DNA of 64,000 nucleotides. Source: Brevibacillus reuszeri (GTDB lineage: Bacteria > Bacillota > Bacilli > Brevibacillales > Brevibacillaceae). Position numbers and translations under genes: made by a program. The stretch covers positions 62,001 to 126,000 of the forward strand of contig NZ_BEXF01000004.1 in NCBI RefSeq assembly GCF_002897295.1, given 5' to 3'. The notes under the pieces are model-generated. The model did no database searches, was not told where the DNA came from, and saw only the letters and a list, made by a program, of their open reading frames with translations. Positions 16,868 through 26,164 of this stretch are shown here, piece by piece. Position 1 is the stretch's first letter. Every line of letters starts with the position of its first letter.

Positions 16868-17977
16868 ATGGAAGCTTTAAAAAGAACGCCTTTGTTCCCG
16901 CTCTACGCCAATTATGGTGCCAAGGTGATTGATTTTGGCGGATGGGAGCTGCCTGTTCAATTTAGCAGCATTATCGAAGAGCATCATGCCGTGCGGACAC
17001 TGGCTGGCTTGTTCGATGTATCCCACATGGGCGAAGTGACGATAGAAGGGCCAGACGCAACCGCTTGTGTCCAATATTTGATTACGAATGACATTTCGAA
17101 GCTGCAAATCAATCAGGCGGTATACGCTGCGCTGTGCTATCCCAACGGCGGCATCGTAGATGATTTGCTCGTCTACAAGCAGGCAGAGCAGAAGTATCTG
17201 CTCGTCATAAACGCATCCAACATCGACAAGGACGTGGACTGGATTTTATCCCATGCGATTGGCGATGTGACGATCGAAAACATAAGCAGCAAAACAGCGC
17301 AGCTGGCTCTGCAAGGCCCAATCGCAGAAAAGGTGCTGCAACGAATGACAGCAACTGACCTGTCCGAGATTGTCTACTTTACCTTCAGGGATGACGTAGA
17401 CGTGGCTGGTATCAAAACGCTGGTTTCCCGTACTGGCTACACCGGTGAAGACGGCTTTGAGCTGTATCTGGATGCAGCGGATGCTCCCGCACTATGGGAA
17501 AAAATTCTCGAGGAAGGCAAAGCAGATGGCGTGGTTCCGTGCGGATTAGGTGCGAGAGACACGCTGCGCTTTGAAGCCAGACTTCCATTGTACGGACAGG
17601 AGCTCGGCCCAGAAATCAGCCCACTCGAAGCAGGCATCGGCTTTGCTGTAAAGCTGCAAAAGGAAGCGGACTTTATCGGCAAGGAAGCGCTGCAAAAGCA
17701 AAAAGAAGAGGGCGTATCCCGCAAGCTTGTCGGAATCGAGCTGATCGGACGCGGCATCCCGCGCAACGGCTATCCAGTCTATGCGGCAGATGCTGCGGAA
17801 AATGATGAAGCTATCGGCTATGTCACCTCGGGAACCCAATCGCCTACCTTGAAGAAAAATTTGGGTCTGGCCTTGATTAAAGCAGATTACGCGGCGATTG
17901 GAACCACACTCACCGTCGAAATTCGCGGCAAACGAATCGAAGCTGTTACGGTAAAGGCACCTTTTTATAAACGCTAA
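16868..17977 (+). CDS. gcvT: Glycine cleavage system T protein (aminomethyltransferase)
   Basis: 369-residue THF-dependent enzyme that releases ammonia from the aminomethyl group on GcvH and yields methylene-THF. Recognisable are [26 protein letters not shown] at the start region, [22 protein letters not shown] and the C-terminal barrel with GIPRNGYPV and [12 protein letters not shown]. Length matches the family. Starts 22 bases after sdaAA with GGGGGAGAAAACCAGG upstream. Confidence 0.95.
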   Translation: MEALKRTPLFPLYANYGAKVIDFGGWELPVQFSSIIEEHHAVRTLAGLFDVSHMGEVTIEGPDATACVQYLITNDISKLQINQAVYAALCYPNGGIVDDLLVYKQAEQKYLLVINASNIDKDVDWILSHAIGDVTIENISSKTAQLALQGPIAEKVLQRMTATDLSEIVYFTFRDDVDVAGIKTLVSRTGYTGEDGFELYLDAADAPALWEKILEEGKADGVVPCGLGARDTLRFEARLPLYGQELGPEISPLEAGIGFAVKLQKEADFIGKEALQKQKEEGVSRKLVGIELIGRGIPRNGYPVYAADAAENDEAIGYVTSGTQSPTLKKNLGLALIKADYAAIGTTLTVEIRGKRIEAVTVKAPFYKR

Positions 17978-18034
17978 AGCAAGGCTGGCACAAAAAGATC
18001 AACCACTAGCAGATACATTGGAGGAGAACAAATC

Positions 18035-18424
18035 ATGAGTAAAGTAGTCGAGAACTGGTTGTACAGCAAGGAACACGAGTGGGTAGAAGTATTGGGAGAA
18101 AATCGCGTACGTGTAGGGATTACTGATTTTGCCCAAAACCAGCTTGGTGATCTCGTTTTCGTAGAAATCCCGCAAGTAGGCGACGAAGTAACCGCTGACG
18201 ACACGATGGGAACGGTTGAATCGGTAAAAGCGGTATCGGATCTGTTTTCCCCGGTAAGCGGAAAAGTCGTAGAAGTAAATGGAGAGCTCGAGGACAGTCC
18301 TGAGGTCATCAACTCCGATGCATACGGCCAAGGCTGGATGATCGTGATTGAGCTTTCCAATCCAGATGAGCTGTCCGGGCTGCTAACTGCAGGGCAATAC
18401 GCAGCATTCGTTGAGGAGGAATAA
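18035..18424 (+). CDS. gcvH: Glycine cleavage system H protein (lipoyl carrier)
   Basis: 129-residue carrier with the lipoyl-lysine motif VESVKAVSD; the attachment residue is Lys65. The EHEWVEV start and the FVEIPQVGDEV hairpin fit the family. GGAGGAGAAC precedes the ATG. LipA, encoded three genes downstream, would insert the sulfurs into its octanoyl group. Confidence 0.96.
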   Translation: MSKVVENWLYSKEHEWVEVLGENRVRVGITDFAQNQLGDLVFVEIPQVGDEVTADDTMGTVESVKAVSDLFSPVSGKVVEVNGELEDSPEVINSDAYGQGWMIVIELSNPDELSGLLTAGQYAAFVEEE

Positions 18425-18426
18425 AG

Positions 18427-19779
18427 GTGAATTATCGCTATCTGCCTACGACCCCAGAAGACAAAGCTGAAATGCTCTCCTTTCTTGGAATTGAGAGCGT
18501 CGAAGAGCTTTTTGCGGATATTCCTGAAAGCGTACGTTTCAAAGGAAGCCTGCAAATTCCTGCTGCTTTATCAGAACCGGATACTGTCCGGCATTTCACC
18601 AAGCTTGCCAGAAAAAATGTAGACGCAAGTGAGTATGCCTATTTCCTCGGAGCGGGCATCTACGATCATTACATCCCAAGCACGGTCAACCATGTAATTT
18701 CGCGCTCCGAGTTTTATACAGCTTATACACCGTATCAGCCTGAGATCAGCCAGGGAGAGCTGCAAGCGATTTTCGAGTTCCAGACGATGATTTGCGAGCT
18801 GTCTGGAATGGAGGTAGCCAACTCCTCGATGTATGACGGAGCTACTGCTTTTGCCGAGGCAGCGAACCTGGCAGTTGGCGGAGCATCCGGGAAAAACGTG
18901 GTTGTATCCAAAGCCGTTCATCCGGAAGCACGCGAGATTCTGCATGTCAATGCAAAAGGTCAGGGTTATGAGGTCATTGAGGTGGACTGCAAAGGCGGCG
19001 TGACGGACCTGGCAGCATTGGAGAGTGCCGTCAATGAAAATACAGCAGCGGTAATGGTTCAATACCCGAACTTCTTCGGTGCGGTGGAGGATTTGGTCTC
19101 GATCGAAAAGATTGCCCATAAACAAAAAGGCTTGTTTGTTGTCAGCTCCAATCCATTGGCTCTGGGCGTTCTTCAGCCACCCGGAGCGTACAACGCGGAT
19201 ATCGTCGTGGGCGAAGTGCAGCCTTTAGGTATTCAAATGCAGCTTGGCGGACCATCGTGCGGATATTTCGCGGTGAAAGAAAAGCTGATGCGCAAAATTC
19301 CTGGACGAATCGTAGGACAAACGACAGACCAGGAAGGTAAAAGAGGCTTCGTACTCACCCTGCAAGCGCGTGAGCAGCATATCCGCCGGGAAAAAGCGAC
19401 GTCCAATATTTGCTCCAACCAAGCATTAAATGCACTCGCTGCCTCTGTCGCCATGTCTGCATTGGGTAAAACAGGCGTACAGGAAATGGCGCGGTTGAAC
19501 GTACAAAAAACACAGTATGCGATTCGTGAAATCGCCAAGCTACCCGACTACAGCCTGGTTCATCACAATCCCGTATTCAATGAATTCGTTGTAAAGGCAC
19601 CAAAATCTGTAGCAGAAGTAAACCGCGAGCTGCTCAAGCGCAAAATCGTCGGTGGATACGATTTGGGACGCGATTATCCTGAACTTGAGGGCCATATGCT
19701 GCTGGCTGTGACAGAAGCACGTACAAAAGAAGAAATTGATGCACTTGTCCAAGGATTGGAGGAAATCGGCCGTGGGTAA
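18427..19779 (+). CDS. gcvPA: Glycine dehydrogenase (decarboxylating) subunit 1
   Basis: 450-residue N-terminal half of the split P protein, with [14 protein letters not shown] near the start and [35 protein letters not shown] and [19 protein letters not shown]. It lacks the PLP lysine, which is in subunit 2. The GTG start is three bases after gcvH, with AGGAGGAATAAAG upstream, and its 3' end overlaps gcvPB by eight bases. Confidence 0.95.
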   Translation: MNYRYLPTTPEDKAEMLSFLGIESVEELFADIPESVRFKGSLQIPAALSEPDTVRHFTKLARKNVDASEYAYFLGAGIYDHYIPSTVNHVISRSEFYTAYTPYQPEISQGELQAIFEFQTMICELSGMEVANSSMYDGATAFAEAANLAVGGASGKNVVVSKAVHPEAREILHVNAKGQGYEVIEVDCKGGVTDLAALESAVNENTAAVMVQYPNFFGAVEDLVSIEKIAHKQKGLFVVSSNPLALGVLQPPGAYNADIVVGEVQPLGIQMQLGGPSCGYFAVKEKLMRKIPGRIVGQTTDQEGKRGFVLTLQAREQHIRREKATSNICSNQALNALAASVAMSALGKTGVQEMARLNVQKTQYAIREIAKLPDYSLVHHNPVFNEFVVKAPKSVAEVNRELLKRKIVGGYDLGRDYPELEGHMLLAVTEARTKEEIDALVQGLEEIGRG

Positions 19780-21292
19780 CAACAAGGAGAAAGAACTTAT
19801 TTTTGAAATGAGCAAAAAAGGTCGCGTAGCGTACAGCTTGTCTGAATGTGATGTTCCAGAGGTTGCGCTCGATTCTGTTTTCCCTGCCGAGTACCTGCGT
19901 CAAACGCCGGCAGAGCTGCCTGAGGTATCCGAGCTGGACCTGATGCGTCACTATACGGAGCTGTCCAATCGCAACATCGGAATCGACACTACCTTTTACC
20001 CGCTCGGCTCTTGCACGATGAAATACAATCCGAAAATCAACGAAGATGTGGCTCGCTATGCGGGCTTCGCCAAAATCCATCCATATCAAGCGGAAGAGAC
20101 ACTGCAAGGCGCTCTGCAGGTGCTTTATGATTTGCAGACCGAGCTGTGTGAAATTACGGGCATGGATGAAGTGAGCCTGCAGCCTGCGGCAGGTGCCCAA
20201 GGCGAGTGGACTGCACTGATGATGATTCGCGCTTACCACGAGAGCCGCGGTGAGAATCGGACACAGGTCATCGTACCGGATACGGCGCACGGAACCAACC
20301 CGGCGAGTGTAGCAGTAGCTGGCTTGGAAACCGTCACGATTTCATCAGACGAACAAGGGAACGTAAACCTCGATGAGCTGCGCAAGGCAGTCGGTCCAAA
20401 CACAGCTGCCCTTATGCTGACGAACCCGAGCACGCTTGGCTTGTTTGAAGAAAACATCGTAGAAATCGCGAAAATCGTCCACGAAGCGGGCGGAATGCTC
20501 TATTACGATGGAGCGAATACAAATGCGATCCTGGGAATTACTCGCCCCGGAGATATGGGCTTTGACGTCGTTCACCTGAACATGCATAAAACATTTACCG
20601 GGCCACATGGCGGCGGTGGTCCTGGTGCGGGTCCGATTGGCTGCAAAAAGGAACTGGTGCCGTTCTTGCCTCGTCCAAAAGTAGTAAAGGATGGCGAGAC
20701 GTATCGCCTGGACTACGATATTCCACAATCCATCGGGCGTGTGAAGGCATACTACGGCAACTTTGGCATTTTGCTGCGCACGTTTGTCTACATCCGCGCG
20801 AACGGTCCCGTAGGATTGCGGCGTGTATCGGAAGAGGCTGTGCTCAATGCGAACTACATGATGCGCAAGCTGGCTCCTTACTACGATCTCGCGTATGACC
20901 GCATCTGCAAGCATGAATTTGTCTTGTCTGGTCGTCGTCAAAAGAAGCTCGGTGTGCGCACGCTCGATATCGCCAAGCGTTTGCTTGATTTCGGGTATCA
21001 TCCACCAACGATTTACTTTCCGCTCATTGTCGATGAATGCATGATGATCGAGCCGACAGAGACCGAGTCCAAAGAGACCATGGATAAATTTATTGACGTG
21101 TTGATCGAAATTGCCAAGGAAGTGGAAGAAAATCCTGCGATTGTTCAGGAAGCGCCTCACACTACGGTCGTCTCCCGTCTGGATGAGGTAACAGCTGCAC
21201 GTAAACCGATCCTGCGTTATCGTAAGGCTCTTGAAGAACAAGCTGCGCTTCAAGAGGAGGGGAGCAAAGTAAATGAGGGTGTCAACGTCTGA
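19772..21292 (+). CDS. gcvPB: Glycine dehydrogenase (decarboxylating) subunit 2
   Basis: 506-residue PLP-bearing half of the P protein, which decarboxylates glycine onto GcvH. The PLP site is [18 protein letters not shown] and there is [21 protein letters not shown] early on. I place the start at GTG 19772 because GGAGG sits nine bases upstream and the protein then begins like B. subtilis GcvPB ([15 protein letters not shown]). It overlaps gcvPA by 8 and lipA by 20 bases. Confidence 0.94.
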   Translation: MGNNKEKELIFEMSKKGRVAYSLSECDVPEVALDSVFPAEYLRQTPAELPEVSELDLMRHYTELSNRNIGIDTTFYPLGSCTMKYNPKINEDVARYAGFAKIHPYQAEETLQGALQVLYDLQTELCEITGMDEVSLQPAAGAQGEWTALMMIRAYHESRGENRTQVIVPDTAHGTNPASVAVAGLETVTISSDEQGNVNLDELRKAVGPNTAALMLTNPSTLGLFEENIVEIAKIVHEAGGMLYYDGANTNAILGITRPGDMGFDVVHLNMHKTFTGPHGGGGPGAGPIGCKKELVPFLPRPKVVKDGETYRLDYDIPQSIGRVKAYYGNFGILLRTFVYIRANGPVGLRRVSEEAVLNANYMMRKLAPYYDLAYDRICKHEFVLSGRRQKKLGVRTLDIAKRLLDFGYHPPTIYFPLIVDECMMIEPTETESKETMDKFIDVLIEIAKEVEENPAIVQEAPHTTVVSRLDEVTAARKPILRYRKALEEQAALQEEGSKVNEGVNV

Positions 21293-22151
21293 GCGCAAGC
21301 CTGATTGGTTAAAAATAAAGCTAAACACGAACGACCAGATGAAAGAGCTAAAAGCGATCATGCGTGGCAGTGAGCTGCACACCGTCTGCGAAGAGGCGAA
21401 GTGCCCCAATATATACGAGTGCTGGAGCAATCGAACAGCGACGTTTATGATTCTGGGGAGCATTTGCACACGGGCATGCCGCTTTTGTGCCGTGAATACA
21501 GGCTTGCCTACCGAGCTGGACAGAGCAGAGCCGGAAAAGGTAGCCAAAGCTACTGCCCAAATGGGATTGAAACATGTGGTCGTAACCTCCGTGGCGCGTG
21601 ATGACCTGCAGGATGGCGGAGCAGCCATTTTTGCAGAAACGATTCGTGCCATTCGCACGCGTAATCCAATCACCGGAGTGGAAGTGCTGATACCCGACTT
21701 TAACGGCTGCGAGGAATCGCTAGCGGTCGTATTGGCAGCGAAGCCAGATATTTTGAACCACAATATCGAAACGGTGGAGCGCTTGTCCGATCGTGTGCGG
21801 GCGAGGGCAAAGTATCATCGCTCGCTGACACTCTTGCAAAATGCCAAGAAGCTTCGCGAAGGGCAAATGACCAAGTCGAGCATCATGCTGGGGCTTGGTG
21901 AGACGCTGGAAGAGATCGTACAAACGATGCGCGACCTGCGGGCAGTAGCGTGCAATATCCTCACGGTGGGGCAGTATTTGCAGCCTACCAGAAAGCATCT
22001 TTCTGTCATCAAATATTACACGCCAGAAGAGTTCCGCGAGATAAAAGAAATCGGACTCGAAATGGGCTTTGATCACGTAGAATCAGGCCCGCTTGTTCGC
22101 AGCTCTTATCACGCCCACGAACAGGTTGAGAAAGCAACTATGGCTAAGTAA
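21273..22151 (+). CDS. lipA: Lipoyl synthase (radical SAM)
   Basis: 292-residue radical-SAM enzyme that adds two sulfurs to octanoyl groups on lipoyl domains. Both clusters are visible: the auxiliary CX4CX5C set at Cys39, Cys44 and Cys50, and the radical-SAM CX3CX2C set at Cys65, Cys69 and Cys72; the C-terminal RSSYHA serine motif is present. GAGGAGGGGAGC before the ATG lies inside gcvPB. Its presence as last gene of a glycine-induced operon implies demand-driven lipoylation of GcvH. Confidence 0.95.
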   Translation: MRVSTSERKPDWLKIKLNTNDQMKELKAIMRGSELHTVCEEAKCPNIYECWSNRTATFMILGSICTRACRFCAVNTGLPTELDRAEPEKVAKATAQMGLKHVVVTSVARDDLQDGGAAIFAETIRAIRTRNPITGVEVLIPDFNGCEESLAVVLAAKPDILNHNIETVERLSDRVRARAKYHRSLTLLQNAKKLREGQMTKSSIMLGLGETLEEIVQTMRDLRAVACNILTVGQYLQPTRKHLSVIKYYTPEEFREIKEIGLEMGFDHVESGPLVRSSYHAHEQVEKATMAK

Positions 22152-22183
22152 ATCAATTAATCATTGCGTCGCAAAAGGAAAAA

Positions 22184-22225
22184 CTCCCGTGCTTATTTTT
22201 ACTGGCAACGGGAGCTTCCTGTTTG
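22184..22225 (+). terminator. Possible weak terminator after lipA
   Basis: CTCCCGT (22184) and ACGGGAG (22208) form a 7-bp stem with a 17-base loop, followed by CTTCCTGTTTG, a poor U-tract. It would allow partial read-through into purU. Confidence 0.4.
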
Positions 22226-22256
22226 TACGTGGAATTGAAAAAACGGAGGAACCAGT

Positions 22257-23132
22257 ATGAATCGCAACCTGATGAAAAACGAAAACAGAGCTGTACTTTT
22301 AATTTCTTGCCCGGAGCGACTAGGCATTATCTCCGCAGTCTCCAACCTGCTTTTCAGCTACAAAGCCAACATCGTTCAATTCGATCAGCATACGACAGAT
22401 TCGCGCGACGGCATGTTTTTCATGCGGATTCAATTTGATTTGGACGCACTCCCAGAAGCCTACCCGAAGCTGGAAAAGGACCTGTCTGCCATGGCCGAGG
22501 AATACCCGATGGAATGGCGTCTCAGCAAGGAGAACGAGATCAAACGCATGGCTATTTTTGTGTCCAAGATGGACCATTGCCTCGTCGAGCTGCTATGGCG
22601 CTGGAAATCCAAAGAAATTCTCGTGGATATCCCGATGGTTATCAGCAACCATCCTGACGCCAAGGAAACGGTAGAGGCGTACGGCATTCCTTTTTACCAT
22701 ATCCCGATGTCATCGCAGAGCAAGGAAGAATCGGAGCGTGCTGCGCTTGCACTTTTGCAGGATAAAGTAGACTTCATCGTGCTGGCGAGATACATGCAGA
22801 TTCTTTCCCCACGCTTTATTGCGAAGTATCCAAACCAAATCATCAACATCCATCACTCCTTCCTGCCCGCCTTTATTGGGGCCAATCCATACCAGCGCGC
22901 CTTCACCCGCGGCGTAAAACTGATCGGAGCCACTGCACACTACGTCACGAACGACCTCGACGAAGGACCGATCATCGAGCAAGACGTCATCCGCGTCAAC
23001 CATCGCCAAAACGAAACCGACCTGAAAGTCGCCGGGCGCCACGTCGAACGAAACGTCCTCGCCCAAGCCATCTCCTGGCACGTTGAAGACAAAGTCATCG
23101 TCTACGGCAATAAAACAATCGTATTCGCGTAG
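22257..23132 (+). CDS. purU: Formyltetrahydrofolate deformylase
   Basis: 291-residue enzyme that hydrolyses 10-formyl-THF to THF and formate. Residues 12-85 are an ACT domain (CPERLGIISAVSNLLFSYKANIV), and the rest is a formyltransferase fold with NIHHSFLPAFIGANPY, GATAHYV and a catalytic Asp in DLDEGPIIEQD. Its place after the glycine operon fits a role in regenerating free THF when glycine cleavage overfills the one-carbon pool. CGGAGGAACC precedes the ATG. Confidence 0.93.
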   Translation: MNRNLMKNENRAVLLISCPERLGIISAVSNLLFSYKANIVQFDQHTTDSRDGMFFMRIQFDLDALPEAYPKLEKDLSAMAEEYPMEWRLSKENEIKRMAIFVSKMDHCLVELLWRWKSKEILVDIPMVISNHPDAKETVEAYGIPFYHIPMSSQSKEESERAALALLQDKVDFIVLARYMQILSPRFIAKYPNQIINIHHSFLPAFIGANPYQRAFTRGVKLIGATAHYVTNDLDEGPIIEQDVIRVNHRQNETDLKVAGRHVERNVLAQAISWHVEDKVIVYGNKTIVFA

Positions 23133-23154
23133 GGGGGCGTGCGCATCCGCGAGC

Positions 23155-23214
23155 GACTAGCTAGGTTTTCCGATGTTCTCGTTTTAAAAAACACGAGGAC
23201 GATTACAGCTAGTC
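23155..23214. repeat. Inverted repeat directly before element A
   Basis: GACTAGCT at 23155 and AGCTAGTC at 23207 enclose a second stem CTCGT/ACGAG. The right end, ATTACAGCTAGTC, is homologous to the left flank of the second copy of the element at 52956. Confidence 0.6.
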
Positions 23215-23420
23215 AGAGGAAAAAGGAGAAAAAAGCGAAGATCTTTGGAACACCGCCCAGGCGGAATGAAAAAAGCGAAACACGTTTTTAAGCGTCCACC
23301 TCTGTGAGGCATCCTGAAAGGGCGACTTTTGGACGCGGTTTCGCTTTTTTCATGCAGCCGGACATCAAATGCTCCTAGCAAGTGTTCCAAGAATCTGGAG
23401 CTTTTTTCTCCTTTTTCCTC
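23203..23420. repeat. Nested inverted-repeat element, copy A with internal insert
   Basis: Outer arms of 20 bp match perfectly: 23216-23235 is the reverse complement of 23401-23420, and pairing resumes as GGAACAC/GTGTTCC further in. Inside sits a second perfect 16-bp stem, ATGAAAAAAGCGAAAC (23266) with its complement ending at 23353, then GCGTCCA/TGGACGC and a CCTC-TGT-GAGG hairpin. Bases 23216-23266 and 23395-23420 align with copy B near 53 kb, which lacks the 128 bases in between. No open frame or transposase is inside. It could act as RNA, as a DNA cruciform or as a mobile non-coding element. Confidence 0.85.
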
Positions 23421-23478
23421 ACCCCGCATAGAACGACGACAAAATCGCCCTCAGTTCCCCCTCCCCCTCTAGGCAATC

Positions 23479-23494
23479 TAGTCTTTTTTGACTA
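23479..23494. promoter_or_regulatory. Candidate binding site 1 of the sigma-54 regulator
   Basis: TAGTC-TTTTTT-GACTA, an inverted repeat 35 bases before the regulator's start codon, suggesting autoregulation. Same half-sites and spacing as the site at 24886. Confidence 0.6.
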
Positions 23495-23528
23495 TTCTAT
23501 AATCAATAATGACTAGGTGGTGCAAGCA

Positions 23529-24902
23529 ATGGAAATCAAGCATGATGTTTTTCTCAAACATATCATTCAAAACTCGTTTGACGAGATCTTTGTGATTGAT
23601 ACAAAAGGAAATGTCATCTTTGTCAGCCCTACCTGTAAAGAAATGTTCGGTATCCCTGCAGAGGAAATGGTCAAGCAAAACGTCTACGACCTCGAAGCCA
23701 GAGGGATATTTTCACCGTCTGTTACCGCTATGGTACTGAAAACGAGAAATAAAGAAACGGTCATACAAGACACCCAAACGGGAAGAAAAAATGTCGCTTC
23801 CGCCTATCCCATTTTTGATGAACAGGGTGAATTCGTGGGTGCCGTCAGCTTTTCCAGGGACATCACTGAGCTGGAATACTTGAAAAAGCGAGATGACCAG
23901 GTCGCTAAAACGATGCTCTACTACCAAAAGGAGCTGGAACAAAGAAAAAAGAGCAACAAGCCAAGCTCGTATGTGCGGTCAGGGAAAATGGAAAAGGTGT
24001 ACGATGTCGTCTCCAAGGTAGCGGGGCTTGATGTGACTGTGCTGCTCGTAGGTGAGTCAGGGGTCGGGAAAAACCATCTGGCGCAGACGATCCATGAGAT
24101 GTCCAAAAGAAGAGAGAACCCGTTTATCGAGGTCAACTGTGGGGCGATCCCGGAGACCTTGATGGAATCGGAGCTGTTTGGCTATGAGGACGGAGCGTTT
24201 ACAGGAGCGAAAAAAGGCGGGAGAAAGGGCTATTTCGAGGCAGCTGAAGGGGGAACGATCTTTTTGGACGAGATTGCCGAGCTGCCGCTGCATTTGCAGG
24301 TGAAGCTTTTGTCCGTACTGCAAAATCAAACGATTACGCGCGTGGGTGGCAATCAGAAGATCGAGTTGAAGTGCCGGATCATTTGTGCGACAAATCAGAA
24401 TTTGGAACGCCGAATTGCTGAGAAAACGTTTCGTGAGGACTTGTACTACCGAATCAATGTCATCAAGATCGAGATCCCTCCAATTAGGGAAAGACGCGAA
24501 GAGATGGTGTCTCTCATTTACGATCTCACGGACGAAATCAATCAGAAATACAAAATGAACAAGCAGTTTTCGACCGCGATGGTGACGTGGCTGAGTCAGC
24601 AGGATTGGCCGGGGAATGTGAGAGAGCTGCGACATTTCATTGAAAAAACAATCATTACCGCCAACGATCAGCTCATCGAGTGGGATGAAGAGATGACAGG
24701 GAAAAAACAGCAGCAGGGGGATCACGAACAGGAGCTGACACTGGATGGGTATATGGAGATGCTCGAAAAGGATTTCATCCTGCGCATGTACAGAAAATAC
24801 CCGAGCAGCGTAAAGCTCGCAGCAAAGCTAGGAATCAGCCAGTCAACAGCGAACCGCAAAATTAGAAAGTACCTCGGACAGGAGTTAGTCAAAAATGACT
24901 AG
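23529..24902 (+). CDS. Sigma-54-dependent transcriptional activator with PAS domain
   Basis: 457-residue enhancer-binding protein. An N-terminal PAS domain (SFDEIFVIDTKGNVIFVSPTC) is followed by a sigma-54 interaction AAA+ domain with Walker A GESGVGKN, the sigma-54 contact loop GAFTGA, Walker B GGTIFLDEIAELP and sensor loops, then a C-terminal Fis/TyrR-like helix-turn-helix (VKLAAKLGISQSTANRKIRK). The ATG has AGGTGG eight bases upstream. It is followed by a canonical -24/-12 promoter serving the ureohydrolase gene, so that operon is the obvious target. The PAS domain would sense an unknown small molecule. Confidence 0.92.
   Translation: MEIKHDVFLKHIIQNSFDEIFVIDTKGNVIFVSPTCKEMFGIPAEEMVKQNVYDLEARGIFSPSVTAMVLKTRNKETVIQDTQTGRKNVASAYPIFDEQGEFVGAVSFSRDITELEYLKKRDDQVAKTMLYYQKELEQRKKSNKPSSYVRSGKMEKVYDVVSKVAGLDVTVLLVGESGVGKNHLAQTIHEMSKRRENPFIEVNCGAIPETLMESELFGYEDGAFTGAKKGGRKGYFEAAEGGTIFLDEIAELPLHLQVKLLSVLQNQTITRVGGNQKIELKCRIICATNQNLERRIAEKTFREDLYYRINVIKIEIPPIRERREEMVSLIYDLTDEINQKYKMNKQFSTAMVTWLSQQDWPGNVRELRHFIEKTIITANDQLIEWDEEMTGKKQQQGDHEQELTLDGYMEMLEKDFILRMYRKYPSSVKLAAKLGISQSTANRKIRKYLGQELVKND
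24886..24901. promoter_or_regulatory. Candidate upstream activator site for the sigma-54 promoter
   Basis: Perfect palindrome TAGTCAAAAATGACTA overlapping the stop codon of the regulator, about 100 bases before the -24 element, a usual enhancer distance. Confidence 0.7.
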
Positions 24903-24998
24903 GAATGAGCGTGAATAACCTCCTCCTTTTTAATAAATGGCTTGAAAACCCTTATAACGGCGGGAATCGACATTTTTCTTCATTATCCTCTATTGGTT

Positions 24999-25015
24999 TG
25001 GCATCAGAATTGCTA
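24999..25015 (+). promoter_or_regulatory. Sigma-54 (-24/-12) promoter
   Basis: TGGCATCAGAATTGCTA has GG and GC separated by exactly ten bases, matching the RpoN consensus TGGCAC-N5-TTGCW well. It lies 115 bases before the ureohydrolase ATG. Confidence 0.85.
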
Positions 25016-25129
25016 TAAGAGAGAGGCAAGTGCAAAACGAAAGGGGATAGTCAGAAGGGGAGCAACAGGAGTCTTTGGATAGGAGCATGCGACCGAAAAA
25101 GGGAAAGCCTAAAATGAGGAGGAGTAACA

Positions 25130-26086
25130 ATGGTAGATAAAAGCGAAAAGCAAGTATTGAATTTACCGTACACAGGAATCTGTTCGTTTGGAAAATACCC
25201 GATTTGTACAGATTTGGATCAGCTGGATGCAGATGTAGCAATTATCGGTGTCCCATATGATATGGGCGCTCAATGGAAATCCGGTGCGAGAATGGGTCCG
25301 AGAGGCTTACGTGAAGGCTCGACGCTCTACAGCTTTGGCCTGGATGGTGCCTATGACATCGAGCGCGACGAAATGTATCTCGGACCCAACTGGCGGATCG
25401 TGGATTGTGGCGATGTAGATATGGTACATGGCGATTTATTCCAATCTTTCGAAAATACCGAAGAGGCGATCCGAAAAATTGTTAGCAAAGGCGCGATGCC
25501 CATCGTTTTGGGTGGCGATCACTCGATTACAATTCCAGTCGGCAAAGCACTCGATTCGGTTGGACCTTTTCATGTGATTCAAGTCGATGCGCATATGGAC
25601 TGGGCCGATCATCGCTCCGGCCAACGCTTTGGACATGGCAGCTGCATTCGTCGTCTGTCTGAAATGGACCATGTCCAGCAGATTTTCCAATTTGGAATTC
25701 GTGGGATCAGCAGCAGTAAAAAAGAAGACATCGATGCTGCCAAGAATTATGGAAGCGTAATCATGTCTCCGCGACAAATGCGGAAAGCGGGCTTGGACGC
25801 TGTACTGGAACAAATTCCAGCAGGAGAACGCTATTTTGTCACCATTGATATTGATGGGCTTGATCCTTCCATCGCGCCTGGTACCGGTACACCATCACCA
25901 GGAGGACTCAGCTACGACGAGGTGAACGAGCTGCTGGAGGGAATTGCGAAGCGTGGGCAGGTCATCGGCTTTGATTTGACCGAGGTGTCCCCGCCTTATG
26001 ATACGACCGGGATTACGAGCCAGGTAGGCGCACGGATCATTCTTGATTTTGTCAGCTTTATTTTGAAAGAGAGAGAAAGAAAGTAG
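25130..26086 (+). CDS. Agmatinase-family ureohydrolase
   Basis: 318-residue binuclear-manganese hydrolase of the arginase/agmatinase family. Metal ligands are visible: His131 (GGDHS), Asp153, His155 and Asp157 (DAHMD), and Asp240 and Asp242 (TIDIDGLDPSIAPGTGTPSPGG). Members release urea from agmatine, guanidinobutyrate, guanidinopropionate or related guanidino compounds, and the substrate cannot be read from the motifs. Pairing with an NCS1 permease under a dedicated sigma-54 activator points to uptake and nitrogen use of an external compound rather than to polyamine synthesis. AGGAGGAGTAAC precedes the ATG. Confidence 0.88.
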   Translation: MVDKSEKQVLNLPYTGICSFGKYPICTDLDQLDADVAIIGVPYDMGAQWKSGARMGPRGLREGSTLYSFGLDGAYDIERDEMYLGPNWRIVDCGDVDMVHGDLFQSFENTEEAIRKIVSKGAMPIVLGGDHSITIPVGKALDSVGPFHVIQVDAHMDWADHRSGQRFGHGSCIRRLSEMDHVQQIFQFGIRGISSSKKEDIDAAKNYGSVIMSPRQMRKAGLDAVLEQIPAGERYFVTIDIDGLDPSIAPGTGTPSPGGLSYDEVNELLEGIAKRGQVIGFDLTEVSPPYDTTGITSQVGARIILDFVSFILKERERK

Positions 26087-26101
26087 TCAGTAAAGCGACT
26101 A
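26084..26101. promoter_or_regulatory. Third TAGTC...GACTA site, wider spacing
   Basis: TAGTC-AGTAAAGC-GACTA overlaps the ureohydrolase stop. The spacer is eight rather than six bases, so it may be a weak or fortuitous site. Confidence 0.35.
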
Positions 26102-26113
26102 GGTGGATTTGGG

Positions 26114-26132
26114 GGCAGAATCATCTTCTGCC
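26114..26132 (+). other. Intercistronic stem-loop
   Basis: GGCAGAA-TCATC-TTCTGCC between the ureohydrolase and permease genes, followed by TTCTAC and so without a real T-run. It could stabilise or partly attenuate the transcript. Confidence 0.5.
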
Positions 26133-26164
26133 TTCTACTACAACAAATGATGGGGGGAGCTAGC

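Noticed and set aside
20345..21763. A 472-codon minus-strand frame opposite gcvPB and lipA
   Set aside because: Both plus-strand genes are unmistakable; the antisense frame has no family features and is a product of codon bias.
23203..23420. The nested inverted repeat as a CRISPR array or as an IS
   Set aside because: There are no regularly spaced direct repeats and no transposase frame.
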